Origin: Gemmatimonadaceae bacterium
GTDB taxonomy: Bacteria; Gemmatimonadota; Gemmatimonadetes; Gemmatimonadales; Gemmatimonadaceae
Assembly: GCA_025451425.1 (NCBI GenBank)
Contig: JANWKK010000005.1
Coordinates: forward strand, 1-8,540
Reading direction: 5' to 3'
Length of the DNA stretch: 8,540 bases
The translations under genes were made by a program, and so were the position numbers. Within the stretch, counting starts at the first letter, position 1. Each line of letters opens with the position of its first letter. The notes under the pieces were generated by a model. The model had not been told where the DNA came from. It ran no database searches and saw only the letters and a list, made by a program, of their open reading frames with translations. Positions 1-8,540 of this stretch are shown here, one piece after another.

Positions 1-1
1 G

Positions 2-67
2 GGGGTTCCGGGGGCCGAGGAGAATCGTCGTGTCTCGTTCACGTTCGACGCATCCACCCACTTGTGA
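2..67 (+). CDS. Possible C-terminal end of an upstream gene (partial)
   Basis: An open frame enters from the left edge and ends at TGA 65-67, giving 21 residues ending in VSFTFDASTHL. I do not recognise the family. The support is indirect: the frame reads like ordinary protein, most third codon positions are G or C, and a strong hairpin begins 15 bases after the stop, as expected at a gene end. A second + frame stays open much longer (to TAA at about 199-201), but it runs through both hairpins and the repeats and looks non-coding. The alternating polar/hydrophobic end (VSFTF) could be a beta strand, which is speculation. Confidence 0.3.
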   Translation, partial: GVPGAEENRRVSFTFDASTHL

Positions 68-82
68 TCTGTAGCGCTGGCG

Positions 83-114
83 CGCGGGTCGAGACTTTAC
101 TGTCTCGTCCCGCG
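83..114 (+). terminator. Strong hairpin, possible terminator without a T-tract
   Basis: CGCGGG (83-88) and CGAGAC (90-95) pair exactly with GTCTCG (102-107) and CCCGCG (109-114). This makes a 12-bp stem interrupted by one symmetric T/T mismatch (89/108), with a six-base loop TTTACT. The following bases (TCGTATGG) are not a U-run, so this is not a textbook intrinsic terminator. Its position just after a possible stop at 65-67 fits transcript 3'-end protection or weak termination. It could equally be part of a structured RNA. Confidence 0.5.
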
Positions 115-119
115 TCGTA

Positions 120-218
120 TGGTTGGTGTCGGTCGTTGGTTATTGGTGAGTTCGGATTGGCCGGCGCCGCGCGCCGGCCTTCATTACTCACCAACCACTA
201 ATTACCGATCACCAACCA
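120..218. repeat. Long imperfect inverted repeat enclosing a GC hairpin
   Basis: The left arm (about 121-150, GGTTGGTG...ATTGGTGAG) is the imperfect reverse complement of the right arm (about 187-217, CTCACCAACC...CACCAACC). By hand alignment 25 of 30 positions match, with one single-base bulge and two further G-U pairs possible in RNA; T120/A218 adds one more pair. Between the arms lie short unpaired stretches and the perfect GC hairpin at 159-179. The whole block of about 99 bp could fold into one long stem-loop as RNA or extrude as a cruciform. It has no coding content. It resembles a REP/MITE-like intergenic element in form, but no second copy is in the window. Confidence 0.6.
159..188 (+). 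terminator. Candidate intrinsic terminator (GC hairpin plus weak T-rich tail)
   Basis: GGCCGGCGC (159-167) and GCGCCGGCC (171-179) are perfect reverse complements with a 3-base CGC loop (or 8-bp arms and a 5-base loop). The hairpin is followed by TTCATTACT (180-188), a loose T-rich tail on the + strand; the opposite strand has no T-run next to the stem. It would end transcription coming from the left, insulating the operon that starts at 319. The tail is poor for a canonical terminator, so efficiency is uncertain. Confidence 0.55.
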
Positions 219-238
219 CCAATCACTGACCACCAACC
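190..238. repeat. Degenerate heptanucleotide tandem repeat (ACYRAYY)
   Basis: Seven consecutive 7-bp units can be read without gaps: ACCAACC, ACTAATT, ACCGATC, ACCAACC, ACCAATC, ACTGACC, ACCAACC. The consensus is ACYRAYY. They also form a higher-order 21-bp period, with CACCAACCAC starting at 189, 210 and 231. Inverted copies of the unit occupy 121-147 on the + strand (GGTTGGT, GTCGGT, CGTTGGT, TATTGGT, the second one base short). In form this resembles the short tandemly repeated heptanucleotide sequences known from cyanobacteria, although the sequence differs. The function is unknown. Confidence 0.7.
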
Positions 239-239
239 A

Positions 240-255
240 CCGCAATCGTTTGCGG
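240..255. promoter_or_regulatory. Short dyad, possible operator overlapping the candidate -35
   Basis: CCGCAA (240-245) and TTGCGG (250-255) are perfect reverse complements around the 4-base spacer TCGT. The right half coincides with the candidate -35 of the ugd promoter, where a repressor site would be placed. A dyad of this size also arises by chance, so this is only a candidate. Confidence 0.25.
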
Positions 256-279
256 CGCTTGGTCGTGCTCGGTTAAGAT
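250..279 (+). promoter_or_regulatory. Candidate sigma70-type promoter for the ugd operon
   Basis: TTGCGG (250-255, first three bases of the -35 consensus) is followed after 18 bases by TAAGAT (274-279, four of six to TATAAT). A start near 286 would give a leader of roughly 30 nt before the GTG at 319. This is the best-looking pair between the repeats and the gene, but the match is weak and promoter consensus in this lineage may differ. Confidence 0.3.
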
Positions 280-306
280 TCGCTCTCGAAACAACCTGCA
301 GACTTC

Positions 307-312
307 AGGGAG
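307..312 (+). promoter_or_regulatory. Ribosome binding site fixing the GTG start of ugd
   Basis: AGGGAG lies 6 bases before the GTG at 319-321. The encoded [13 protein letters not shown] is exactly where family members begin, so motif and spacing together settle the non-ATG start. Confidence 0.75.
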
Positions 313-318
313 AACTCG

Positions 319-1629
319 GTGCAGATATCAGTAGTAGGGACCGGCTACGTCGGCCTCGTCGTTGGCGCGTGCCTGGCTGAAACTGGAAACACAGTTTGGT
401 GCGCTGATGTCGATCAGGCGAAGATCGACGGGTTGAAACAGAACCTCATTCCGATCTACGAGCCGGGCCTCGACGCGCTCGTCGAGCGAAACCAGAAGGC
501 TGGTCGCCTGAACTTCACCACGGACGTCAGCGATTCGATCCGGCGCAGCGACGTTGTCTTCATCGCCGTCGGTACGCCGCCTGACGAGGATGGCTCCGCG
601 GATCTGCGTCACGTGCTCGCCGTCGCCGAGACAATCGGGAAGAGCATGAAACGCGAGATGGTGATCGTGACGAAATCCACGGTTCCGGTGGGGACGGCCG
701 CGAAAGTGGCGGACTGTGTTGGCCGCTCGGCGCAGCATCCCTTCCACATGTGCAGCAACCCCGAGTTCTTGAAGGAAGGCGCGGCTGTCGACGACTTCAT
801 GTATCCTGACCGCGTCGTCCTCGGCGTGGACAGCGATCACGCGCGGAGCGTCATGGCTGAGCTGTATGCGCCATTCGTTCGTACCGGAAAGCCGATCATC
901 TTCATGGATATCGCGTCGGCGGAGATGACCAAGTACGCAGCGAACGCGATGCTCGCGACACGCATTTCGTTCATGAACGAGGTAGCGAATCTGTGCGAGC
1001 GAGTCGGTGCCAACGTCGATCTCGTGCGAAAGGGTATTGGAAGCGATTCGCGCATCGGCCCAGCGTTCTTGTTCCCGGGTCCGGGCTACGGCGGTTCCTG
1101 TTTCCCGAAAGACGTGAAGGCACTCGTTAGGACGGCGCGCGACAGCGGTGCGTGCCTGCGGGTGCTCGAAGCAGTGGAGACTGTCAACGACGACCAGAAA
1201 CACCGGCTCTTCCAGAAGCTTCAACAGGCGCTTGGCTCCGAGCTCCGCGGATCGCGCGTCGCCATATGGGGATTGGCATTCAAGCCCAACACCGACGACA
1301 TGCGCGAAGCGCCCGCGATCACCCTCATTGAAGATCTACTCACGGCGGGCGCCGAGGTGGCAGCGCACGATCCGGTCGCGATGCCGGAGGCAAGACGCCG
1401 CATCGGGGACCGAGTGACGTTCGCCGAAACGAATTACGACGCTCTCAATGGCGCTGACGCGTTGGCGATCGTCACCGACTGGAACGAATACCGACACCCT
1501 GACTTCGGTCGCATCAAGGGTGCGTTGCGCCATCCGGTGATCGTCGACGGTCGAAACCTCTACGGCACGACGAAGATGGCCGAGCTCGGATTCAAGTATT
1601 ATTCGATGGGCCGAGGAGGAGCTGCATGA
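319..1629 (+). CDS. ugd: UDP-glucose 6-dehydrogenase
   Basis: Cytoplasmic enzyme that oxidises UDP-glucose twice with NAD+ to UDP-glucuronate, feeding polysaccharide and UDP-xylose synthesis. The 436-aa length is normal for the bacterial UGD family. The N-terminal Rossmann domain opens with VVGTGYVGL (residues 5-13), the NAD-binding glycine motif. [10 protein letters not shown] (117-126) and NPEFLKEG (147-154) are family signatures. The central domain carries AEMTKYAAN with Lys205 and Asn209. [12 protein letters not shown] (254-265) holds the catalytic nucleophile Cys261 and Asp265. The C-terminal UDP-binding domain includes [16 protein letters not shown] (317-332). All expected catalytic residues are present. 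The start is GTG with a good upstream binding site. The stop overlaps the next gene's start as ATGA, and that gene uses this enzyme's product. It appears to be first in the operon. The related GDP-mannose dehydrogenases are less likely given the sequence and the UXS neighbour. Confidence 0.96.
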   Translation: MQISVVGTGYVGLVVGACLAETGNTVWCADVDQAKIDGLKQNLIPIYEPGLDALVERNQKAGRLNFTTDVSDSIRRSDVVFIAVGTPPDEDGSADLRHVLAVAETIGKSMKREMVIVTKSTVPVGTAAKVADCVGRSAQHPFHMCSNPEFLKEGAAVDDFMYPDRVVLGVDSDHARSVMAELYAPFVRTGKPIIFMDIASAEMTKYAANAMLATRISFMNEVANLCERVGANVDLVRKGIGSDSRIGPAFLFPGPGYGGSCFPKDVKALVRTARDSGACLRVLEAVETVNDDQKHRLFQKLQQALGSELRGSRVAIWGLAFKPNTDDMREAPAITLIEDLLTAGAEVAAHDPVAMPEARRRIGDRVTFAETNYDALNGADALAIVTDWNEYRHPDFGRIKGALRHPVIVDGRNLYGTTKMAELGFKYYSMGRGGAA

Positions 1630-2618
1630 GAGTTCTCATAACTGGGGCCGCTGGATTCCTCGGCTCCCATCTCACGGATCGCTTCCTCCGCGACGGGCAT
1701 TCGGTCGTCGGACTCGATAACTTCATCACCGGCAACCCCGACAACATCGCGCATCTCACTGGCAACGATCACTTTCAGTTCGTAAGGCACAACATCTCCG
1801 AGTACACGTATATCGCCGGTCCGCTCGATGGAGTGCTCCATTTTGCGTCGCCGGCGAGCCCAATCGATTACCTCGAGCTGCCGATTCAGACGCTCAAGGT
1901 CGGTTCGCTCGGCACGCATAACGCACTCGGTATCGCAAAGGCAAAGAAGGCGAGATTCTTCCTGGCCTCGACTTCCGAAGTGTATGGCGACCCGCTGGAA
2001 CATCCTCAGAAGGAGAGCTATTGGGGGAATGTGAACCCCATCGGGCCGCGGGGCGTGTACGACGAAGCCAAGCGCTTCTCGGAAGCGATTACGATGGCGT
2101 ATCATCGCTATCACAAGCTCGACACGCGGATCGTTCGCATCTTTAACACATATGGGCCGCGGATGCGGCCGCGTGATGGGCGCGTCGTTTCGAACTTCAT
2201 CGTTCAGGCGCTGAACGGCGAGAACCTAACGATCTACGGCGACGGATCGCAGACGCGCAGCTTCTGCTACGTCGAGGACGAGGTCGAGGGCATCTATCGC
2301 CTGTTCATGAACGGGGACGAAAAGCCGACGAACATCGGCAATCCAACGGAGTTCACCATCAAGCAGCTGGCGGACATGGTCGTCGAACTGACTGGAACGA
2401 GAGCCAGAGTCATTGCCGAACCGCTGCCGCAGGACGATCCCAAGGTGCGCAAGCCGGACATAACGCGTGCGCGAACGATGCTCGGGTGGGAGCCGAAAGT
2501 CCCATTGCGGGAAGGCCTTGTTCGAACCATCGAATACTTCCGCGGGTTGCTTGGCACCGAGCGCATGTCGCCTCGCTCGCCACTCTCCGCACGGAGCCCT
2601 GTTGGAAGCGTCGTCTGA
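1626..2618 (+). CDS. uxs: UDP-glucuronate decarboxylase (UDP-xylose synthase), SDR family
   Basis: Extended short-chain dehydrogenase/reductase that converts UDP-glucuronate to UDP-xylose and CO2 through an enzyme-bound NAD cycle, using the product of the preceding gene. The NAD motif GAAGFLG is at residues 7-13. STSEVYGDP (115-123) supplies Thr116 and Glu118, and YDEAK supplies the catalytic pair Tyr145 and Lys149. [18 protein letters not shown] (174-191) and [10 protein letters not shown] (270-279, Arg275) are typical of decarboxylating UXS enzymes rather than plain 4-epimerases. GAGGAGGA (1613-1620) stands 5 bases before the ATG, which overlaps the ugd stop. At 330 aa it is somewhat longer than usual. 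The last 20 or so residues (from about 311) are a Ser/Pro/Arg-rich tail outside the fold, and the DNA coding for them also holds the next gene's ribosome site and start. A UDP-glucuronate 4-epimerase is less likely. Confidence 0.93.
   Translation: MRVLITGAAGFLGSHLTDRFLRDGHSVVGLDNFITGNPDNIAHLTGNDHFQFVRHNISEYTYIAGPLDGVLHFASPASPIDYLELPIQTLKVGSLGTHNALGIAKAKKARFFLASTSEVYGDPLEHPQKESYWGNVNPIGPRGVYDEAKRFSEAITMAYHRYHKLDTRIVRIFNTYGPRMRPRDGRVVSNFIVQALNGENLTIYGDGSQTRSFCYVEDEVEGIYRLFMNGDEKPTNIGNPTEFTIKQLADMVVELTGTRARVIAEPLPQDDPKVRKPDITRARTMLGWEPKVPLREGLVRTIEYFRGLLGTERMSPRSPLSARSPVGSVV
2593..2604 (+). promoter_or_regulatory. Ribosome binding site and TTG start of the TPR gene inside uxs
   Basis: GGAG (2593-2596) is followed after 5 bases by TTG (2602-2604), in the frame of the TPR protein and 12 bases before the uxs stop codon. 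The arrangement fits translational coupling. No ATG in this frame lies near; the next, at about 2749, would remove the first TPR helices. Confidence 0.55.
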
Positions 2619-3321
2619 TCTTCTGTCGCTTGCGAAAGAGCGCTTCGCCGTGCGCGACTATCACGGCGCGGCACTGCTTCTGACCTCTCTCACACAGGAT
2701 GGGCCGGCCTTCGCCGACGCCCTCAATCTGCTCGGCCTGTCTCTGGCCATGGTGGATCGCGCCAACGACGCAGTCGGCGCTTTCGATCAAGCGCTTCGAG
2801 TCAATCCACGTTATGTCGAGGCGTATCTCAATCGTGCCGTCGTGCTCAACCATCTTGGACGCGAGCATGAAGCGGAAAGCTCGATGGCGCGCGCCGCGGA
2901 GCTCGGAGCGACGGACGAGAGCGGCTATCCGGCCGTCGTGGCAAACAAGCTCGCGAATGCGCACCTCTCGCTAGGCCACGACTATCGCGAGGCCGGAAAC
3001 CTCGAGCGCGCGATCGAGCAATACCGTCGAGCGCTGGAGTTGCGACCCCATTTTAATGACATCCGGCTTGCTTTGGGGCGAGCCCTGGTCGAGGACGGTC
3101 GGTTCGAGGAGGCGGGCATCGTCCTTGACGATGTGTTACAAGACAGACCTTCCTGGCTGCACGCCATGCTACTCCGAGGCTTGGCCGCTTATCTTCATGG
3201 CGATCTTGACGCAGCGGGAACAATTTGGACTGAAGCCTCCATGCGGCACCCGGAGGAGCCGCGGCTGGAGATCTACCGAAGCATGCTCGCGCGTCGCCGG
3301 AAGGAGTTGGGCGATGCGTGA
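2602..3321 (+). CDS. Tetratricopeptide repeat protein
   Basis: A 239-aa protein made almost wholly of TPR helical hairpins, a fold for protein-protein contacts. With the TTG start, repeats fall at about residues 4-36, 37-70 (ending ALRVNP), 71-104, 117-150 ([18 protein letters not shown], the clearest), 151-183 ([18 protein letters not shown]) and 184-217 ([10 protein letters not shown]). There is no signal peptide, membrane segment or enzymatic motif, so it is probably a cytoplasmic adaptor; the partner is unknown. The TTG start is chosen because GGAG precedes it at good spacing and because codons further upstream (frame open from 2467) give a Cys/Arg/Ser-rich stretch that is only the alternate reading of conserved uxs sequence. 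The gene overlaps uxs by 17 bp. The context suggests a link with sugar-nucleotide or envelope functions, which is inference only. Confidence 0.85.
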   Translation: MEASSDLLSLAKERFAVRDYHGAALLLTSLTQDGPAFADALNLLGLSLAMVDRANDAVGAFDQALRVNPRYVEAYLNRAVVLNHLGREHEAESSMARAAELGATDESGYPAVVANKLANAHLSLGHDYREAGNLERAIEQYRRALELRPHFNDIRLALGRALVEDGRFEEAGIVLDDVLQDRPSWLHAMLLRGLAAYLHGDLDAAGTIWTEASMRHPEEPRLEIYRSMLARRRKELGDA

Positions 3322-3359
3322 GCGCAACTCTCGCCTTTCCTCCGGGTAGCACCTGAGAT

Positions 3360-4142
3360 ATGGTCGAACGCATATGGAGATACACAGCGGCAGCTCTGCT
3401 CTTGATCGTGTCCGCTGCGTGTCATGCTGATTTTCAGCTAAAAAACTACACCAAGAACGAGGACCTCTTCAAAGCAGGTCTGCGGGAGTTCGACCGTCAC
3501 AAGTGGGATAACGCGATCGCGGCCTTCGAGAAGTTGACACTGGATCTGCCTGCCCGCGATTCGCTCCTGCCGCGCTCGTACTGGTTCCTCGCCACGGCTC
3601 ACGAAAAGCAGGGCGAGCATCTTCTTGCCGCGCAGAGCTATTCGAAGCTGGTCGAGAGCTTCCCGGACGACAGCCTGGCCGCCCCCTCGGCGCTCGAGGC
3701 CGCTCGCAGCTATTGGAAGATGTGGCGCAAGCCGCAACTCGATCCGACCTATGGCGAGACGGCGCTGGCGACTTACAACACGTTGCTCGGGCTCTATCCG
3801 ACCTCGCCGCTCGTACCCGTCGCGCAGAAGGAACTTGCAGAGCTCGAGAACTGGTTTGCTATCAAGAACTACGAAGCCGGTCTGTTCTACTTCCGTCGCA
3901 AGGCATTCGACTCCGCCATCCTGTATTTCAAGGACGTTCTCCAGCGCTGGCCCGATTCGCCCACGGCGCGGTTGACGTCGATGAGGCTTGTCGAGGCGTA
4001 CAAGGCGATCCGCTATCGTGAAGACGCGTCGGACCTATGCACGCAGCTGCGGAAGAAGTACGCGAACGACACCGGCGTTAGGGAGGTCTGCAACGGCATT
4101 CCGGACGCCCCGGCACAGCCGACGACCTCCGCCGTGCCCTGA
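3360..4142 (+). CDS. bamD: BamD-like outer membrane assembly TPR (lipo)protein
   Basis: BamD is the TPR lipoprotein of the Bam complex, which folds beta-barrel proteins into the outer membrane from the periplasmic side. This 260-aa protein is close to the family's usual 240-250 plus a short tail. Residues 1-21 form a signal sequence: Arg4 and Arg7, then TAAALLLIVSAA and Cys21. The lipobox SAAC is degenerate, with Ser rather than Leu/Val at -3. TPR-like units follow: about 33-65 (FKAGLREFDRHKWDNAIAAF), 70-103 (SYWFLATAHEKQGEHLLAAQ), a middle unit with YGETALATYNTLLGLYPTSP (131-150), and 169-202 (KNYEAGLFYFRRKAFDSAIL), in BamD order. The tail is Pro/Thr-rich. TGA at 3354-3356 is in frame just upstream, so ATG 3360 is the first possible start, although no clear Shine-Dalgarno site precedes it. 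The 38-bp gap before it shows nothing notable. A YbgF/CpoB-type TPR protein is the main alternative. Confidence 0.82.
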   Translation: MVERIWRYTAAALLLIVSAACHADFQLKNYTKNEDLFKAGLREFDRHKWDNAIAAFEKLTLDLPARDSLLPRSYWFLATAHEKQGEHLLAAQSYSKLVESFPDDSLAAPSALEAARSYWKMWRKPQLDPTYGETALATYNTLLGLYPTSPLVPVAQKELAELENWFAIKNYEAGLFYFRRKAFDSAILYFKDVLQRWPDSPTARLTSMRLVEAYKAIRYREDASDLCTQLRKKYANDTGVREVCNGIPDAPAQPTTSAVP

Positions 4143-4145
4143 GCG

Positions 4146-4757
4146 GTGCGGCTCGGGATCTTCGGCGGCAGCTTCGATCCTCCGCATATCGGACATCTGC
4201 TCGTCGCCGTCGACGCGTTCGAGTCGATGTCGCTCGACAAGCTCTTCTTCGTCCCTGCGGCCGTGCAGCCACTCAAGGTGGGCATGGCATCGGCGGCGGC
4301 ACATCAGCGACTGGCAATGGTAAGACTGCTCGTCGGAGCAGATCAGCGGTTTGCCGTGGATTCGGTCGAAATTGACAGAGCCGGTTTATCTTACACTGTC
4401 GACACACTGGAGACATTCGCCCAACGGTTCCCCAACGCCGAACGCTTTTTCCTCATTGGTGAGGATGCGATGACGGCTTTTGAAGCGTGGCGGGACCCGG
4501 AGCAGATTCTGAAGCTGGCGAAGCTGGCCATTCTGCAAAGGAAGGGTGCGGCCGGATCGGAAGGCGGTCACAGAAAACTGGGCGCGGCGGCTGAATCTGG
4601 AACGAACGTACCAGCCGGAACGATCGCCTTGCCGACGCGTCTGGTAGACGTGTCATCGACGGAGATTCGCGAGCGGATTCGAAAGGGCAAATCGATTCGC
4701 GGCTTCGTGCCGGAATCCGTCGCTGCATTCATCGAGACAGAGCGGTTGTACCGATAG
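4146..4757 (+). CDS. nadD: Nicotinate-nucleotide adenylyltransferase
   Basis: NadD transfers AMP from ATP to nicotinate mononucleotide, giving deamido-NAD, the penultimate step of NAD synthesis in the cytoplasm. The 203-aa length is normal. The nucleotidyltransferase signature [11 protein letters not shown] (residues 7-17, His14 and His17) opens the protein; SYTVDTL (82-88), LIGEDAM (103-109) and the C-terminal [12 protein letters not shown] (170-181) are all family hallmarks. The usual PPHK near residue 41 is QPLK here: Lys44 is kept, but the His is replaced. The GTG start is dictated by an in-frame stop two codons upstream and by the family's typical [12 protein letters not shown] beginning. 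No Shine-Dalgarno site is visible. The bamD stop is only 3 bp away and in the same frame, so initiation probably depends on ribosomes ending bamD. Its stop overlaps the secA ribosome site. Confidence 0.95.
   Translation: MRLGIFGGSFDPPHIGHLLVAVDAFESMSLDKLFFVPAAVQPLKVGMASAAAHQRLAMVRLLVGADQRFAVDSVEIDRAGLSYTVDTLETFAQRFPNAERFFLIGEDAMTAFEAWRDPEQILKLAKLAILQRKGAAGSEGGHRKLGAAAESGTNVPAGTIALPTRLVDVSSTEIRERIRKGKSIRGFVPESVAAFIETERLYR
4372..4397 (+). promoter_or_regulatory. Candidate internal promoter inside nadD, upstream of secA
   Basis: A perfect -35 hexamer TTGACA (4372-4377) is followed after only 14 bases by TACACT (4392-4397, four of six to TATAAT), in a locally AT-richer patch. The codons here include AGA, TTA and TCT, which look unusual for a GC-rich gene. 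The spacing is short and the residues encoded (the SYTVDTL region) are conserved in NadD, so this may be coincidence. If real, it would give secA a separate transcript. Confidence 0.2.
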
Positions 4758-4761
4758 AGGA
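4756..4761 (+). promoter_or_regulatory. Ribosome binding site of secA overlapping the nadD stop
   Basis: AGAGGA includes the last two bases of the nadD TAG stop (4755-4757) and stands 4 bases before the secA ATG at 4766. Ribosomes finishing nadD would pass directly over it, favouring coupled translation. Confidence 0.65.
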
Positions 4762-4765
4762 TAGC

Positions 4766-8082
<3,317 letters not shown>

Positions 8083-8083
<1 letters not shown>

Positions 8084-8205
8084 TGACGCTCTCCGTGGGA
8101 GCACGCGATATCGATCAGCATTTGCACGACATCGTGATCGAGATCACGCGCAACTTTCCGCGGAGGGTGCATCCATGGCTGGCCAGGTCGGCGCGAAAAC
8201 ATTAA
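8083..8205 (+). CDS. Possible 40-aa ORF between secA and radC
   Basis: ATG at 8083 overlaps the secA stop (TGATG, 8081-8085) and opens a 40-codon frame ending at TAA 8203-8205, beginning MTLSVGARDIDQHLHDIVIE and ending in a basic stretch. It runs 31 bp into radC in another frame. No good ribosome site precedes it, so it would need coupling to secA termination. The first half is amphipathic and plausible as protein, and the last residues are rich in Arg and Trp. I recognise no family. It may equally be a chance frame in a 91-bp spacer. Confidence 0.25.
8133..8148. promoter_or_regulatory. Perfect 7-bp dyad upstream of radC
   Basis: CGTGATC (8133-8139) and GATCACG (8142-8148) are exact reverse complements separated by GA. 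A 2-base spacer is too small for a hairpin loop but is typical of dimeric regulator sites. It lies 27 bp before the radC ATG. No regulator or promoter boxes can be assigned. Confidence 0.22.
8162..8168 (+). promoter_or_regulatory. Ribosome binding site of radC
   Basis: GGAGGGT is the strongest Shine-Dalgarno match near the right end and stands 6 bases before ATG 8175. It supports this start over any start in the overlapping small ORF. Confidence 0.75.
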
Positions 8206-8540
8206 CTATTCGGGAGCTGCCTCGATCCGAACGCCCGCGCGAGCGTCTGATCGATTTGGGGGCGCAAGCACTGAGCTCCGCGGAGCTCCTGGCGATTGTC
8301 CTCGGCTCGGGTGGTCTCGGAAGAACGGCGCTCCAAGTTGGTCAGAGCGTTCTGTCGGGCGCAGGCGGATCACTTCGTCGCATCGCGATGCAGCCGGTGG
8401 CCGCGCTGACGTCTATGACGGGGATTGGCACCGCATGGGCGGCGACGGTGCTCGCAGCTTTGGAACTTGGTCGCCTGATGGCCGCTGAATCGAGGGTCGT
8501 TGGCGCTCCTGTTAGGTCGCGGCGTGTCGTCTTTGAGGTA
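8175..8540 (+). CDS. radC: RadC family protein (N-terminal part, cut by window edge)
   Basis: The 122 codons visible cover the N-terminal domain of RadC (UPF0758). TIRELPRSERPRERLIDLGAQALSSAELLAIVLGSG (residues 11-46) is the family's opening signature; residues 60-100 (LRRIAMQPVAALTSMTGIGTAWAATVLAALELGRLM) correspond to the helix-hairpin-helix segment, with MTGIG as the hairpin. The C-terminal JAB/MPN domain with its HxH-D metal site would lie beyond the window, so its integrity cannot be judged. The function is unsettled: RadC was named for DNA repair, but that role in E. coli has been disputed, and other family members are tied to competence or mobile elements. The position after secA, with its own strong ribosome site, suggests the same operon or a nearby start. 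Confidence 0.9.
   Translation, partial: MAGQVGAKTLTIRELPRSERPRERLIDLGAQALSSAELLAIVLGSGGLGRTALQVGQSVLSGAGGSLRRIAMQPVAALTSMTGIGTAWAATVLAALELGRLMAAESRVVGAPVRSRRVVFEV

Noticed and set aside
30..60. tRNA or tmRNA 3' end (GTTCGACGCATCCACCCA resembles a T-arm and acceptor)
   Set aside because: The bases flanking TTCGACG do not pair as a T-stem, and no acceptor or anticodon arm can be drawn.
190..238. CRISPR array
   Set aside because: The units are 7 bp (or 21 bp) with no unique spacers, and there are no cas genes nearby.
328..1224. Minus-strand open frame of 298 codons opposite ugd
   Set aside because: It covers the conserved UGD catalytic regions; the translation is Arg/His-rich with no recognisable motif, so it is a codon-bias shadow. 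The 245-codon minus frame at 5405-6142 is rejected for the same reason.
2467..2601. Upstream extension of the TPR gene to GTG 2467
   Set aside because: The added residues are the alternate reading of conserved UXS codons, Cys/Ser/Arg-rich and unlike TPR sequence, and GTG 2467 has no ribosome site.
3534..3539. TTGACA inside bamD as a promoter
   Set aside because: No -10-like hexamer lies 16-19 bases downstream, and the surrounding codons look ordinary.

Overview
This window most resembles the chromosome of a GC-rich, Gram-negative bacterium, and Gemmatimonadota is my best guess. Three observations support that. A BamD-like outer-membrane assembly protein implies a diderm cell. SecA is long (1105 aa) and carries insertions that I know from Bacteroidota-type (FCB group) SecA. 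Base composition is high-GC and several genes have good Shine-Dalgarno sites, which argues against Bacteroidota itself. The phylum is an inference, not a proven assignment.

Layout. Positions 1-318 are a regulatory and repeat-rich intergenic region. It may hold the last 21 codons of an upstream gene (stop at 65-67), a strong hairpin (83-114), and a long imperfect inverted repeat (120-218) with a GC-rich terminator-like hairpin near its tip. The arms and the following bases are built from degenerate 7-bp units (consensus ACYRAYY), and a weak candidate promoter follows. From 319 to the right edge every gene lies on the + strand and is tightly packed: UDP-glucose 6-dehydrogenase (319-1629), UDP-glucuronate decarboxylase / UDP-xylose synthase (1626-2618), a cytoplasmic TPR protein (about 2602-3321, TTG start), a BamD-like TPR protein with a signal sequence (3360-4142), NadD (4146-4757), SecA (4766-8083), a doubtful 40-aa ORF (8083-8205) and the N-terminal part of RadC (8175 to the window edge).

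How the genes fit together. The first two enzymes form a short pathway, UDP-glucose to UDP-glucuronate to UDP-xylose, which supplies sugar donors for surface polysaccharide or glycoconjugates. BamD and SecA both serve envelope biogenesis: export across the inner membrane and beta-barrel insertion in the outer membrane. NadD makes deamido-NAD, the precursor of the NAD used by the dehydrogenase. RadC is a conserved protein of unsettled function, historically linked to DNA repair. Overlaps (ATGA at 1626-1629, 17 bp at 2602-2618), a 3-bp gap at 4143-4145 and an 8-bp gap at 4758-4765 suggest one transcription unit with translational coupling.

No defence system, mobile element, CRISPR array, tRNA or rRNA is visible, and the coding genes belong to familiar families. 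The least explained part is the leader, with its heptad repeats and nested inverted repeats. I do not see convincing evidence for a wholly new biological system.
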